Assembly: GCF_008806375.1 (NCBI RefSeq)
Contig: NZ_WAAT01000028.1
Location: 62,307 to 126,306 of the forward strand
Direction: 5' to 3'
DNA: 64,000 nt
Origin: Pseudotamlana haliotis
GTDB lineage: Bacteria; Bacteroidota; Bacteroidia; Flavobacteriales; Flavobacteriaceae
Shown here: piece after piece, positions 10,150-16,750 of the stretch
How positions within the stretch are numbered: position 1 is the stretch's first letter
Layout: each line of letters begins with the position of its first letter
Position numbers and translations under genes: made by a program
Notes under the pieces: generated by a model
Told to the model about the DNA's origin: nothing
The model's database searches: none
Seen by the model: the letters and a program-made list of their open reading frames with translations, nothing else

Positions 10150-11914
10150 TAAAATAGTGATATACATAGGCTTAGTTGCCACTGGCCTTTTGTTGGGATG
10201 GTTACTTTTTAGTGGTTCGTCTAAACAAGAAAAAGTTCATAATCACGATGAGGTTGCAGAAACCAATCAAATGTGGACCTGCTCAATGCATCCACAAATT
10301 ATGCAACCTGAACCGGGCGATTGCCCTATTTGTGGTATGGATTTAATTCCTGCCGAAGCTGGAGCAGATGGTTTACTTGCAGATCAATTTAAACTTACTG
10401 AAAATGCGATGGCATTGGCTAATATTCAAACTACAGTTGTAGGTAAAGATTTAACAGCTGATGGAATCGTTAAACTATCAGGAAAAATAGTCGAAAACGA
10501 AGAAACCAATGTTGTTCAGGTCAGTTACTTTTCTGGTAGAATAGAACGCTTAAATATTAGTTTTACAGGTGAAAAAGTGCGTAAAGGACAATTGTTGGCT
10601 TCTATTTATTCGCCAGAACTGTATGCAGCACAACAAGAATTGATTACTGCAGCTTCCTTAAAAGAGTCACAACCTACCTTGTACAAAGCGGTACGTAATA
10701 AATTAAAACTTTGGAAACTTTCTGAAAACCAAATCAACCAAATAGAAACGTCAGGTAAAGTCATTGAAAATTTCCCTGTACACGCCACGGTTTCAGGTAC
10801 AGTTACCAAAAAATTGGTAGAACAGGGAGATTATATTAAACAAGGGCAAGCTTTGTTTAATATAACAAACCTAAATACGGTTTGGGCAAACTTTGATGTG
10901 TATGAAAATCAAATTGAACAATTTAAAAAAGGTCAAGAAATTAATGTGATTTCAAACGCTTACCCTAATAAAGATTTTAAAGGAAAAGTTGACTTTATTG
11001 ATCCTGTTTTAAATACTAATACACGTACTATAGATTTACGAGTAGTTTTAAATAACAAGGAAGCCCTTTTTAAGCCAGGTATGTTTGTAACCGCAGAAAT
11101 TAAAAGTGGTAAAGCCAATTCCAATGAAACCATAACCATTCCAGCTTCAGCAGTGCTTTGGACAGGCGAACGCTCTGTTGTATACATCAAAACATCACCT
11201 AATGAACCTGTTTTTGAATTGAAAGAAGTGACTTTAGGTAGTAAAATAGGTGCTAATTATGAGGTGCTAGAAGGGTTGAGTAGTGGTGATGAAATAGTAA
11301 CCAATGGCACATTTACAGTTGATGCAGCAGCACAATTACAAGGTAAAAAATCTATGATGAATAAGCATGGTGGTAAAACAATGACAGGTCATGAAGGACA
11401 TTCAGGAATGGAAAAAAATAATTCCAGTACCGAAAATGAGCGTTCTGGTATAAATAAACGTGTAACTGTTTCAGAGAAATTTCAAGAACAATTAAAAGCT
11501 GTGTTTAACGACTATATCAAATTAAAAGATGCGTTAGTAAAAGATGACTCAGAAGGAAGTTCCAAAACAGCATCCTCATTATTATCTAGTTTAAGTCGGG
11601 TAGATATGAAATTGCTTAAAGGTGAGGCGCATAATCATTGGATGTCACTAATGAAAGAAATAAAACCCTCTGCAATGTCCGTTTCTAAAACCTCAGATAT
11701 AAATGAGCAAAGAAACCATTTCAAACACCTCACAACACAACTAATAACTGCAGTACAGCTGTTTGGGGTTAATGAGAAAGTTTATGTGGAATTTTGTCCG
11801 ATGGCAGATAACAATAATGGTGCATATTGGTTGAGTAGAGAAAAAAAAGTAGTTAACCCATATTTTGGTAGTGCCATGATAACTTGCGGTGAAGTAAAAC
11901 AAGTCATAGAATAA
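10139..11914 (+). CDS. cusB: CusB-type RND periplasmic adaptor with HMBD and DUF3347 ends
   Basis: A 591-residue membrane-fusion protein that would link the CusA-like pump to the TolC channel. Parts in order: N-terminal membrane anchor (about 5-25), a His/Asp-containing linker, a heavy-metal-binding module at 45-72 (WTCSMHP...GDCPICGMDL), the adaptor core (lipoyl/hairpin/beta-barrel regions, about 90-400) and a Met/His-rich linker (MMNKHGGKTMTGHEGHSGM). The C-terminus resembles DUF3347, with VEFCPMA, a Trp-Leu-Ser, NPYFG and CGEVKQ. DUF3347 is usual at the end of flavobacterial copper adaptors. It overlaps the DUF305 gene by 11 bases. The adaptor sits three genes after the pump, not directly before it as in E. 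coli cusCFBA. Confidence 0.92.
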   Translation: MKNNKIVIYIGLVATGLLLGWLLFSGSSKQEKVHNHDEVAETNQMWTCSMHPQIMQPEPGDCPICGMDLIPAEAGADGLLADQFKLTENAMALANIQTTVVGKDLTADGIVKLSGKIVENEETNVVQVSYFSGRIERLNISFTGEKVRKGQLLASIYSPELYAAQQELITAASLKESQPTLYKAVRNKLKLWKLSENQINQIETSGKVIENFPVHATVSGTVTKKLVEQGDYIKQGQALFNITNLNTVWANFDVYENQIEQFKKGQEINVISNAYPNKDFKGKVDFIDPVLNTNTRTIDLRVVLNNKEALFKPGMFVTAEIKSGKANSNETITIPASAVLWTGERSVVYIKTSPNEPVFELKEVTLGSKIGANYEVLEGLSSGDEIVTNGTFTVDAAAQLQGKKSMMNKHGGKTMTGHEGHSGMEKNNSSTENERSGINKRVTVSEKFQEQLKAVFNDYIKLKDALVKDDSEGSSKTASSLLSSLSRVDMKLLKGEAHNHWMSLMKEIKPSAMSVSKTSDINEQRNHFKHLTTQLITAVQLFGVNEKVYVEFCPMADNNNGAYWLSREKKVVNPYFGSAMITCGEVKQVIE

Positions 11915-11947
11915 TAAATTAAGTAGTAATAATTAAATTTTAAAACA

Positions 11948-12385
11948 ATGAAAGTAATTTTAAGCGTAGCGGTAATAGCAGTATTAGGTTTAACAAGTTG
12001 TAAAAACGAAACCAAAAAAGAAATGGATACTCCAACTACTGAAATGTCAAAGGAAATGGCATATACAGACATATCCTTTGGTGTTAGAGGTAATTGTGGT
12101 ATGTGTAAAAATACCATTGAAAAGGCGGTCAATAGTGTAGAAGGTGTTGCAAGTGCTAACTGGGATGTTGATAAGAAAAAAATTGACGTTTCTTTTGATG
12201 AAAGCAAAACGGATGCCATGGCAATTCATAAGGCCATAGCAGCTTCAGGTTACGACACCGAAAAAGTTGCAGGTAGTGAAGAAGCCTATAAGGAATTGCC
12301 AGGTTGTTGTCAATACGATCGTGAAATGATGATGAATCAATCTGGAGATAAAAAGGAAGAAGGGCATTCAAATCACGATCATTAA
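11948..12385 (+). CDS. HMA-domain lipoprotein, likely periplasmic copper carrier
   Basis: A 145-residue predicted lipoprotein with lipobox LTSC (Cys18). Its heavy-metal-associated domain carries GNCGMC (Cys50, Cys53) and continues with a typical beta-alpha-beta pattern (ANWDVDKKKIDVSFDE). A second cysteine pair (PGCC) and a His/Asp-rich tail ending HSNHDH could add metal ligands. It is probably anchored in the periplasm or outer membrane and could pass Cu(I) to the adaptor, as CusF does in E. coli, although it is unrelated to CusF in sequence. It is the last gene of the efflux set; a hairpin terminator follows 11 bases after its stop. Confidence 0.83.
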   Translation: MKVILSVAVIAVLGLTSCKNETKKEMDTPTTEMSKEMAYTDISFGVRGNCGMCKNTIEKAVNSVEGVASANWDVDKKKIDVSFDESKTDAMAIHKAIAASGYDTEKVAGSEEAYKELPGCCQYDREMMMNQSGDKKEEGHSNHDH

Positions 12386-12396
12386 TTTTATATTTT

Positions 12397-12425
12397 AAGA
12401 GTCTTTTTCGGAAGGCTCTTTTTTT
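12397..12425 (+). terminator. Rho-independent terminator of the metal-efflux operon
   Basis: A 9-bp stem (AAGAGTCTT with AAGGCTCTT, one G-T wobble) with a 6-base loop is followed by a run of T. It lies just after the HMA lipoprotein stop. Confidence 0.8.
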
Positions 12426-12555
12426 ATTCCCCACAACACAAAACCCAGCATTTTGCGAAAAGCAAAACACCTCTGTCTTTTGTGTTGTTCCCCGCGCCAC
12501 CGCCATGTTGTTTTTATATCACGGTATTTGTAGCCACCGCGCAAATAGCACATTA

Positions 12556-12604
12556 CTTTTTTTAGCTCGACCTGTCTCGAGCCGCCAGGTCGAGCTAAAA
12601 AAAG
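12556..12604. repeat. Perfect 19-bp inverted repeat
   Basis: The arms 12556-12574 and 12586-12604 are perfectly complementary. Each combines a 7-base A/T run with AGCTCGACCTG or its complement, plus an outer C-G pair, around an 11-base G+C-rich loop. The poly-T/poly-A flanks would let it act as a terminator in both directions, but no gene ends next to it. Confidence 0.85.
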
Positions 12605-12666
12605 CAATAAGCTATTGCCAAACACCAAAACAAATACAGCGCCATAAAAACAACCCCAAGCTATAT

Positions 12667-12744
12667 TTACATAACGGGTAGTTATAATAGCAGCCGCTAC
12701 ACCCACCACATTACCAAAGCTGTAGTTATAACGCCATTATGTAA
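12667..12744. repeat. 78-bp imperfect inverted repeat, attC-like in shape
   Basis: The outer 8 bases TTACATAA are matched exactly by TTATGTAA at the other end. Further in, GTTATAA blocks and CAGC/GCTG pair with a few mismatches and bulges around an unpaired centre. Long bulged palindromes with short conserved ends are the shape of integron attC sites, but the terminal bases do not match the classical attC consensus, so that reading is tentative. Confidence 0.5.
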
Positions 12745-13101
12745 AATAGCCGCTTATCCCAGGCTCACATCCGAACTTTTAACCATATTTTGAACAAGCT
12801 TTAAGCAGTCGGTCATTTCAAGAGTTGCGATAATTGAACATCATATTCGTTATCTCATTCAAGCTGCACAAAACCATCGTTAAGTCCAGGTATTCCTTAC
12901 CTCAAGTCTTTGCTTGTTTCTTTTCGTTAACAAATATTAAAGGCCACTTTTCCCCACCACCCCAAGTAATAGGTTATAAAAAAACAGGTTTAAGAAGCTT
13001 TCGTTTACTATGGCACATTGCTTTTTTAACCAACCACTTCATCAAAAAGAACAGTCAGGTTTAAAAAAGTAATAAGCCATTTAAGTTGTCCGGTACAAGT
13101 A

Positions 13102-13144
13102 CCTTAATTATAAGCTAGGCTATGGCCTAACCATATAATTAAGG
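13102..13144. repeat. Nested inverted repeat
   Basis: The outer arms CCTTAATTATA (13102-13112) and TATAATTAAGG (13134-13144) enclose a second hairpin TAGGC-TATG-GCCTA (13116-13129). Complementarity extends imperfectly outwards to about 13093-13153. No gene adjoins it. Confidence 0.75.
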
Positions 13145-13600
13145 CACCTATACTCTCGCACCACCCATCTCTAAATCCAGTCGAATAAACCTGTTTTTTT
13201 AAATGTTAATTCCCCAGAAAAGTTTGAAGTTTTAGTTGTAATACAACGTCTAAGTAAATTATAATTATTTAAGGTAAATAGGTATATAAAAATAAAAAAG
13301 GATGCAAATATATGTGGATCCCATCAGCCAACCCGCAAGGCTGTAAAGGTCAAGCCCTACGGGTTTTGAATAAAATTTTTTTAATAGATTTCTTTTATTT
13401 AATTAATGTTCAAACTCAAAAAACTTTGATCCAAAAACCTTGACAGCCTCATCCTCACCACAACAGACATGGCTTTCTTTTTTATTCTTTCTAAAAAAAT
13501 ATTGGCGCGAAATGAGCGTAAGCGAATTCGCGAATCCGTTAAGAAACAAATAGAAGATTGAGCAAACGTAGCGAAGCAATTAATTTTAAATTGTATAGCT

Positions 13601-14020
13601 ATGTCAAGTTTTGAAATCAAGACGCACCAAATCGGAAGAACCTACTCAAACCCTCACTTTTTTATTTTGAATAAAGGTCAAAACAGCGGAAAACCGTTAG
13701 AGCAGCCATGCCCAAATTGTTTTGTGATAATTACAACTTCAGAAGAAGTTAAAAACAACCTGTATCATTTAACTATGATGCTTCAATTGGGGCAATATTT
13801 TTCATATTGTCTAAAGGGGAGTGTGATACCCTTTATAACCAAAAACGATTGTTCAAAAATCATAAACAAGGCCTTTAATATGAATAACCTGATCCTTAAA
13901 AAACAGCTTAAAACAATGCAGATATTGAATCAAAAAGAAGCGGAGTATCTGTTTTTGCTTCAAAAAATCCAGCAACTTAAATTGGCTTATATTAAGGGAG
14001 CTTTTAAAAAGATGATATAA
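13601..14020 (+). CDS. DUF6943-like protein
   Basis: A 139-residue protein with IKTHQIGRTYSNPHFFILN, then KPLEQPCPNCFVIITTSEE and GSVIPFI. These blocks resemble the Bacteroidota family I know as DUF6943, including the CPNC pair before a hydrophobic strand. The C-terminal third is a Lys/Gln/Leu-rich helix. No membrane segment or signal is seen. It is convergent with the four-gene cassette on the minus strand and shares a bidirectional terminator with it, so it probably belongs to the same accessory unit. Function is unknown. The family name is from memory and would need a profile search. Confidence 0.7.
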   Translation: MSSFEIKTHQIGRTYSNPHFFILNKGQNSGKPLEQPCPNCFVIITTSEEVKNNLYHLTMMLQLGQYFSYCLKGSVIPFITKNDCSKIINKAFNMNNLILKKQLKTMQILNQKEAEYLFLLQKIQQLKLAYIKGAFKKMI

Positions 14021-14028
14021 ATAGCAAA

Positions 14029-14059
14029 AAAAAAGAGACTTTTAAGGAGTCTCTTTTTT
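14029..14059. terminator. Bidirectional terminator between convergent genes
   Basis: A perfect 12-bp stem AAAAAAGAGACT / AGTCTCTTTTTT encloses a 7-base loop. It stands 8 bases after the DUF6943-like stop, and the minus-strand 70-residue gene has its stop codon in the loop, so both transcripts would end here. Confidence 0.85.
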
Positions 14060-14254
14060 AGTTTTACTTTTCAATCTAATCTGAATAATTCGGTATAATT
14101 TTTTCAAAATTAAAGATGCTATAAAACTTACCACAGCACCAAACACAGCCATGATAAATGTGGTTAAAAATTGATCGGAACCTATATTAGGTAAGGCCGA
14201 AAAAACCGTTCCACCAATAATCGTGTGTTTAGCATGTAAATCGAAATAGGACAC
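14042..14254 (-). CDS. Small membrane protein (70 aa), last cassette gene
   Basis: This 70-residue protein has one clear membrane helix (about residues 28-52, QFLTTFIMAVFGAVVSF and on) followed by a strongly basic tail (KKLYRIIQIRLKSKTKKE). A weaker hydrophobic stretch lies near residues 10-25. It is the last of four minus-strand genes, 28 bases after the 82-residue gene. Size, topology and company with a peptidoglycan-enzyme-like gene are compatible with a holin or phage-type membrane protein, but no specific family was recognised. Confidence 0.6.
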   Translation of the reverse strand: MSYFDLHAKHTIIGGTVFSALPNIGSDQFLTTFIMAVFGAVVSFIASLILKKLYRIIQIRLKSKTKKETP

Positions 14255-14282
14255 CTTTTTACTATTAATAATTAAACGAATT

Positions 14283-14531
14283 CTATACTTTAGAATCTGA
14301 ATTCTGAGTTTTCAAACTTGTGTTTGAAGTATCAGTAACCGCAGTCTGACTTACAGCTGTGGCAACCGTTCCTGCAACTGTTAGATAGGTTGCAATAGTT
14401 ACAACTAAAGAAGGTAGTGAAATAGGGGCAGATAGTATAGCTCCTCCTGCAGCAGCTAAGCCGAGGCCAATATTTCGTAGTACTCTAAAAAATTTAGGTG
14501 TAGGTCCTGTTAATCTTTGAATAATAGTCAT
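14283..14531 (-). CDS. Small Ala/Gly-rich two-helix membrane protein (82 aa)
   Basis: An 82-residue protein: a basic N-terminus (QRLTGPTPKFFRVLRN), then two short hydrophobic helices rich in Ala, Gly, Val and Thr (about 22-40 and 42-66), and a polar Ser/Thr/Asp tail. This kind of small protein is, in my recollection, often found with DUF5675 genes in Bacteroidota. It lies 4 bases after the DUF5675 gene. The two-helix hairpin layout is holin-like, an inference from size and topology only. Confidence 0.65.
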   Translation of the reverse strand: MTIIQRLTGPTPKFFRVLRNIGLGLAAAGGAILSAPISLPSLVVTIATYLTVAGTVATAVSQTAVTDTSNTSLKTQNSDSKV

Positions 14532-14535
14532 GATT

Positions 14536-14928
14536 TTATGATTTTATAGTGAGTGTTAATGTATTGTTGAGGTCGAGGTGTTGATAACACAACGAAATTA
14601 ATTTGGTGTGTAATGCTCTTGATAAGGCACCTTTTCCGATACCAGATAACTGCGTAACAGGAGCGATACAACCCCTAAGGTCTTTTTTAGCATCATTACC
14701 AGGATGGATTAATATGAGCTTCCTATTATAGACATCAATAAGTTGTAAGTGATGTTTGAATTTGGAAGAATACCTTTTTTTAACCGTATAAGTTCCTTCC
14801 TTTATGCACGATATATTTCTTTCGTTATCATGCCAAGGCAGCTCAATAGTAAATCCTAGAAATGTGTTATTAAAGAAGAGCGCACCATTGGTGCCCTCTT
14901 CAAAATAGGTTCGGTGCAAGATTAGCAT
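14536..14928 (-). CDS. DUF5675 protein with L,D-transpeptidase-like motif
   Basis: A 130-residue protein of the DUF5675 type: LHRTYFEEGTNGALFFN, a GFTIELPW strand and a CIKEGTYTVKKR turn. It then has LIHPGN (His75) and, eleven residues later, RGCIAP (Cys87). A His in a short strand followed by Gly-Cys resembles the catalytic His and Cys of YkuD-type L,D-transpeptidases, which cross-link peptidoglycan and are related to some phage lysis enzymes. Whether this family is an active enzyme is not known. No signal peptide is visible, so it would need another route to the cell wall. It is third from the operon end, 3 bases after the 251-residue gene. Confidence 0.78.
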   Translation of the reverse strand: MLILHRTYFEEGTNGALFFNNTFLGFTIELPWHDNERNISCIKEGTYTVKKRYSSKFKHHLQLIDVYNRKLILIHPGNDAKKDLRGCIAPVTQLSGIGKGALSRALHTKLISLCYQHLDLNNTLTLTIKS

Positions 14929-14931
14929 AAT

Positions 14932-15687
14932 CTATACAGTGTCCATAGTAGCCACCATAAGGGCATTATACGAACCGTTTTTTAGTGGGTACATTTGCCC
15001 ATTTACCTCTTGAAAAAACTCAACACCAACAACCTGTAAAACAGGTAGAACGGAGTTTTCTGTAATATCGGCGCTCAAATTAATAGCAGCTGTATCAGCA
15101 CCATCATACGGTAAAATAGCCGTTTCATCACTTTCGAAAGTTGAAGTTTCATTAACGAAATCTAATTCAGCAGCACCAGAAACCACTTTAAAATGTGTAG
15201 TTCCATTAGGAGCAGCAATTCGAATAGTAGGAGCGAAGGGTGCTAAATCGGTGGTCGCGGTACCCGTCACACGATCAAAAGCAGTAACAAATGGAGCAAA
15301 AAGGGTAGCACCAAGTTTGGCGTTGGCGTTAAAATTGAACCCCTCCAAAACAGTCATGTTACCATCTTGAATAGTACGTGAACCACGTGGATTAGTTGGG
15401 TCTGTTTTAACAACGGCTAATAAGTTTTTTGTCAAACGGCTTACCACTTGTTTGTCTTTAGCATTCTGTAAAAGAATACGGATGGCATTTCTAATAACCT
15501 TGCCGCCTTTTCCTGCGCGACCAAACTCCGAACCGTTTTCACGAGTTCTTTGAAATGCGGGGTCAGTAGCAATTCTACTCGCATCAACACCTCCTTTAGC
15601 ACGAGCTAAATGCCCGTCTGCACTTTTGTAAAAGGAAATATCTCCGATAGTTCCCTTTAATTTAATAATACCTGTTTGTTTTGCCAT
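14932..15687 (-). CDS. Conserved Bacteroidota cassette protein (251 aa), function unknown
   Basis: This 251-residue protein has no signal peptide or membrane helix. The N-terminus (AKQTGIIKLKGTIGDISFYK) reads as a beta hairpin. A basic helical part follows (about 45-95: RTRENGSEFGRAGKGGKVIRN), and the C-terminal 140 residues are beta-rich with low charge. I recall similar proteins in flavobacterial genomes with the same neighbours, but know no described function; the N-terminal pattern is reminiscent of DUF6266 proteins. The basic middle and beta-rich end would suit a structural or nucleic-acid-binding particle protein, which is speculation. It is the first gene of the minus-strand unit. Confidence 0.68.
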   Translation of the reverse strand: MAKQTGIIKLKGTIGDISFYKSADGHLARAKGGVDASRIATDPAFQRTRENGSEFGRAGKGGKVIRNAIRILLQNAKDKQVVSRLTKNLLAVVKTDPTNPRGSRTIQDGNMTVLEGFNFNANAKLGATLFAPFVTAFDRVTGTATTDLAPFAPTIRIAAPNGTTHFKVVSGAAELDFVNETSTFESDETAILPYDGADTAAINLSADITENSVLPVLQVVGVEFFQEVNGQMYPLKNGSYNALMVATMDTV

Positions 15688-15747
15688 AATATTTAATATT
15701 TTAAATTCTCAACAAAACACAGTAGATTTATAGAACAAATCAAAAAA

Positions 15748-15757
15748 GTGACGTCAC
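15748..15757. promoter_or_regulatory. Palindrome GTGACGTCAC between divergent cassette genes
   Basis: A perfect 10-bp palindrome sits in the 154-base gap between the 251-residue gene (minus) and the small HTH-like gene (plus). Its position suits an operator controlling both, and the HTH-like product is the obvious candidate binder. Confidence 0.4.
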
Positions 15758-15841
15758 CCATGCCGTTAGTGAATACTTCTTCCGAAAAAGAATATGGATT
15801 CCTCAACCTAACAGTACGGATAAAGCATAGATAAAGTACCA

Positions 15842-16033
15842 ATGAAGATAATTAGAGCTTGCATATATCCAAAGGACATTCAGCGTATCACAGGCAGAAG
15901 TGAACGCTACGGACGCAAGTTATTAAACGACATAAAAACTTACCTGGGCAAAGACCAACATCAATTCATTACCGTTGAAGAATTCGCAGACTACACAGGC
16001 ATAACTAAAGAGATAGTTAAAGAGTATTTATAA
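15842..16033 (+). CDS. Small HTH/excisionase-like protein (63 aa)
   Basis: A 63-residue protein with no membrane segment. Residues 10-35 (KDIQRITGRSERYGRKLL) and 43-62 (TVEEFADYTGITKEIVKEYL) read as two helix-turn-helix-like units of the MerR/excisionase style. It is divergent from the four-gene cassette across a 154-base spacer containing a palindrome. A role as repressor or directionality factor is an inference. No integrase accompanies it in the window. Confidence 0.6.
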   Translation: MKIIRACIYPKDIQRITGRSERYGRKLLNDIKTYLGKDQHQFITVEEFADYTGITKEIVKEYL

Positions 16034-16225
16034 CAACTTTAATACAGTTTGTATGATTCTAGTGCCTTTTGTTTCGTATCTTTATTGAGTATTGAAGTTC
16101 AAAATACTTCTAATCTATTACAAAGTATATGTGTGCTATTCGGTTACCTTTTTATTAGTATAAAAATAAACCTAGCGCTATAAAGGGCTTACAACGAGGG
16201 GTACAATCCCTTCGCGGTCACGAAT

Positions 16226-16287
16226 AAAAAGAAAAGGAAAAAATTAATTTGAGCTTGCTCAAGGTTTAATTTTTTCCTTTTCTTTTT
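16226..16287. repeat. Perfect 22-bp inverted repeat with inner hairpin
   Basis: The arms 16226-16247 and 16266-16287 are fully complementary purine-rich and pyrimidine-rich tracts. The 18-base interior forms its own stem TTGAGC/GCTCAA. It is far stronger than a normal terminator and stands about 190 bases after the nearest gene end. Confidence 0.85.
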
Positions 16288-16397
16288 TCAAAGCGGAGCT
16301 TTGAGGGAAGCGCGCAGCGAATCCCCTTCGTGTATAAAAAATGTAACGCTCTATTATGTTCTAATCGCGCGCATTTGCAGTTTAAATTTGCATGTTC

Positions 16398-16545
16398 GAA
16401 TTTGTAAGAGAAGCTTTTTGAGTGTCAGCACGACCTGTTGAGGGATATTCAATCCCTTCGGTCAAATCAAGTTTACTTGAATTTGTAAGTGGAACTTTTT
16501 GATTTTCAACATGGAGTGTTGAGGGATATTTAATCCCTTCACGGT
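16398..16545. repeat. Two diverged direct repeats of about 66 bp
   Basis: Copies at 16398-16463 and 16479-16545 both begin GAATTTGTAAG and end with TTGAGGGATATT(C/T)AATCCCTTC then GGT. They are roughly three quarters identical in between, with a period of 81 bases. The conserved end folds as a small hairpin. Confidence 0.7.
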
Positions 16546-16750
16546 ACAAAAAGCTAAAATTAATAAGTTGTTTTTTTTATTCTTTAGCAAATTTTTTGTC
16601 TTATAAATTAAGTTATAGATTTGTGTAAATAATGTAAAAAAGACCATTAACGCTCTTCATTGTACTTTTTTTAAATTGTAAAATAAATTAATTTTAGTTT
16701 GCCATTTGAAAAAGGTAGTAGTTGCACCGCAGTCAATAAATCATACGAAT

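Larger units (their letters stand above)
12426..13600. other. 1.2 kb gene-poor region with several inverted repeats
   Basis: I see no convincing gene here. The open frames on either strand lack a good start context, have unnatural composition and run through strong palindromes. The segment is patchy in base composition, with islands richer in G+C than the neighbours. It holds at least three pronounced inverted repeats, listed separately, plus a weak one at 13330-13365. It separates the metal island from the small-gene cassette and looks like remnant mobile or integron-like DNA, though no recombinase gene is present in the window. Confidence 0.6.
16034..16750. other. 0.7 kb gene-free region with hairpin repeats
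   Basis: No gene is supported here. Four degenerate copies of a motif of the form GAGGG...AATCCC(C)TTC occur at 16196-16213, 16303-16329, 16440-16459 and 16521-16540, each able to fold as a short hairpin. Between the first two lie a large A/T-rich inverted repeat and a small hairpin CAAAGC-GGA-GCTTTG (16289-16303). The last two copies are parts of a longer direct repeat. The final 200 bases are AT-rich and hold the presumed promoter of the DUF2130 gene. Confidence 0.6.

Noticed and set aside
12395-12709. 104-codon minus-strand frame
   Set aside because: It reads through the perfect inverted repeat and into the operon terminator, has unusual composition, and resembles no known protein.
12834-13064. 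76-codon plus-strand frame
   Set aside because: Phe/His/Lys-rich chance translation of an AT-rich gene-free region with no domain pattern and no supporting context.
13399-13620. 73-codon minus-strand frame overlapping the DUF6943-like start
   Set aside because: It conflicts with the better supported plus-strand gene and shows no family features.
16170-16222. tRNA or tRNA fragment (T-arm-like GAGGG...CCCTT stem)
   Set aside because: No acceptor, anticodon or D arm can be built around it, the loop is not TTCRANY, and related copies have a 9-base loop.
16196-16540. CRISPR array
   Set aside because: Only four degenerate copies with uneven spacing (about 80-140 bases), no conserved full-length repeat and no cas genes.
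12386-16750. Complete prophage or integrative element
   Set aside because: No integrase, transposase, terminase, portal, capsid or conjugation gene, and no tRNA with flanking direct repeats.
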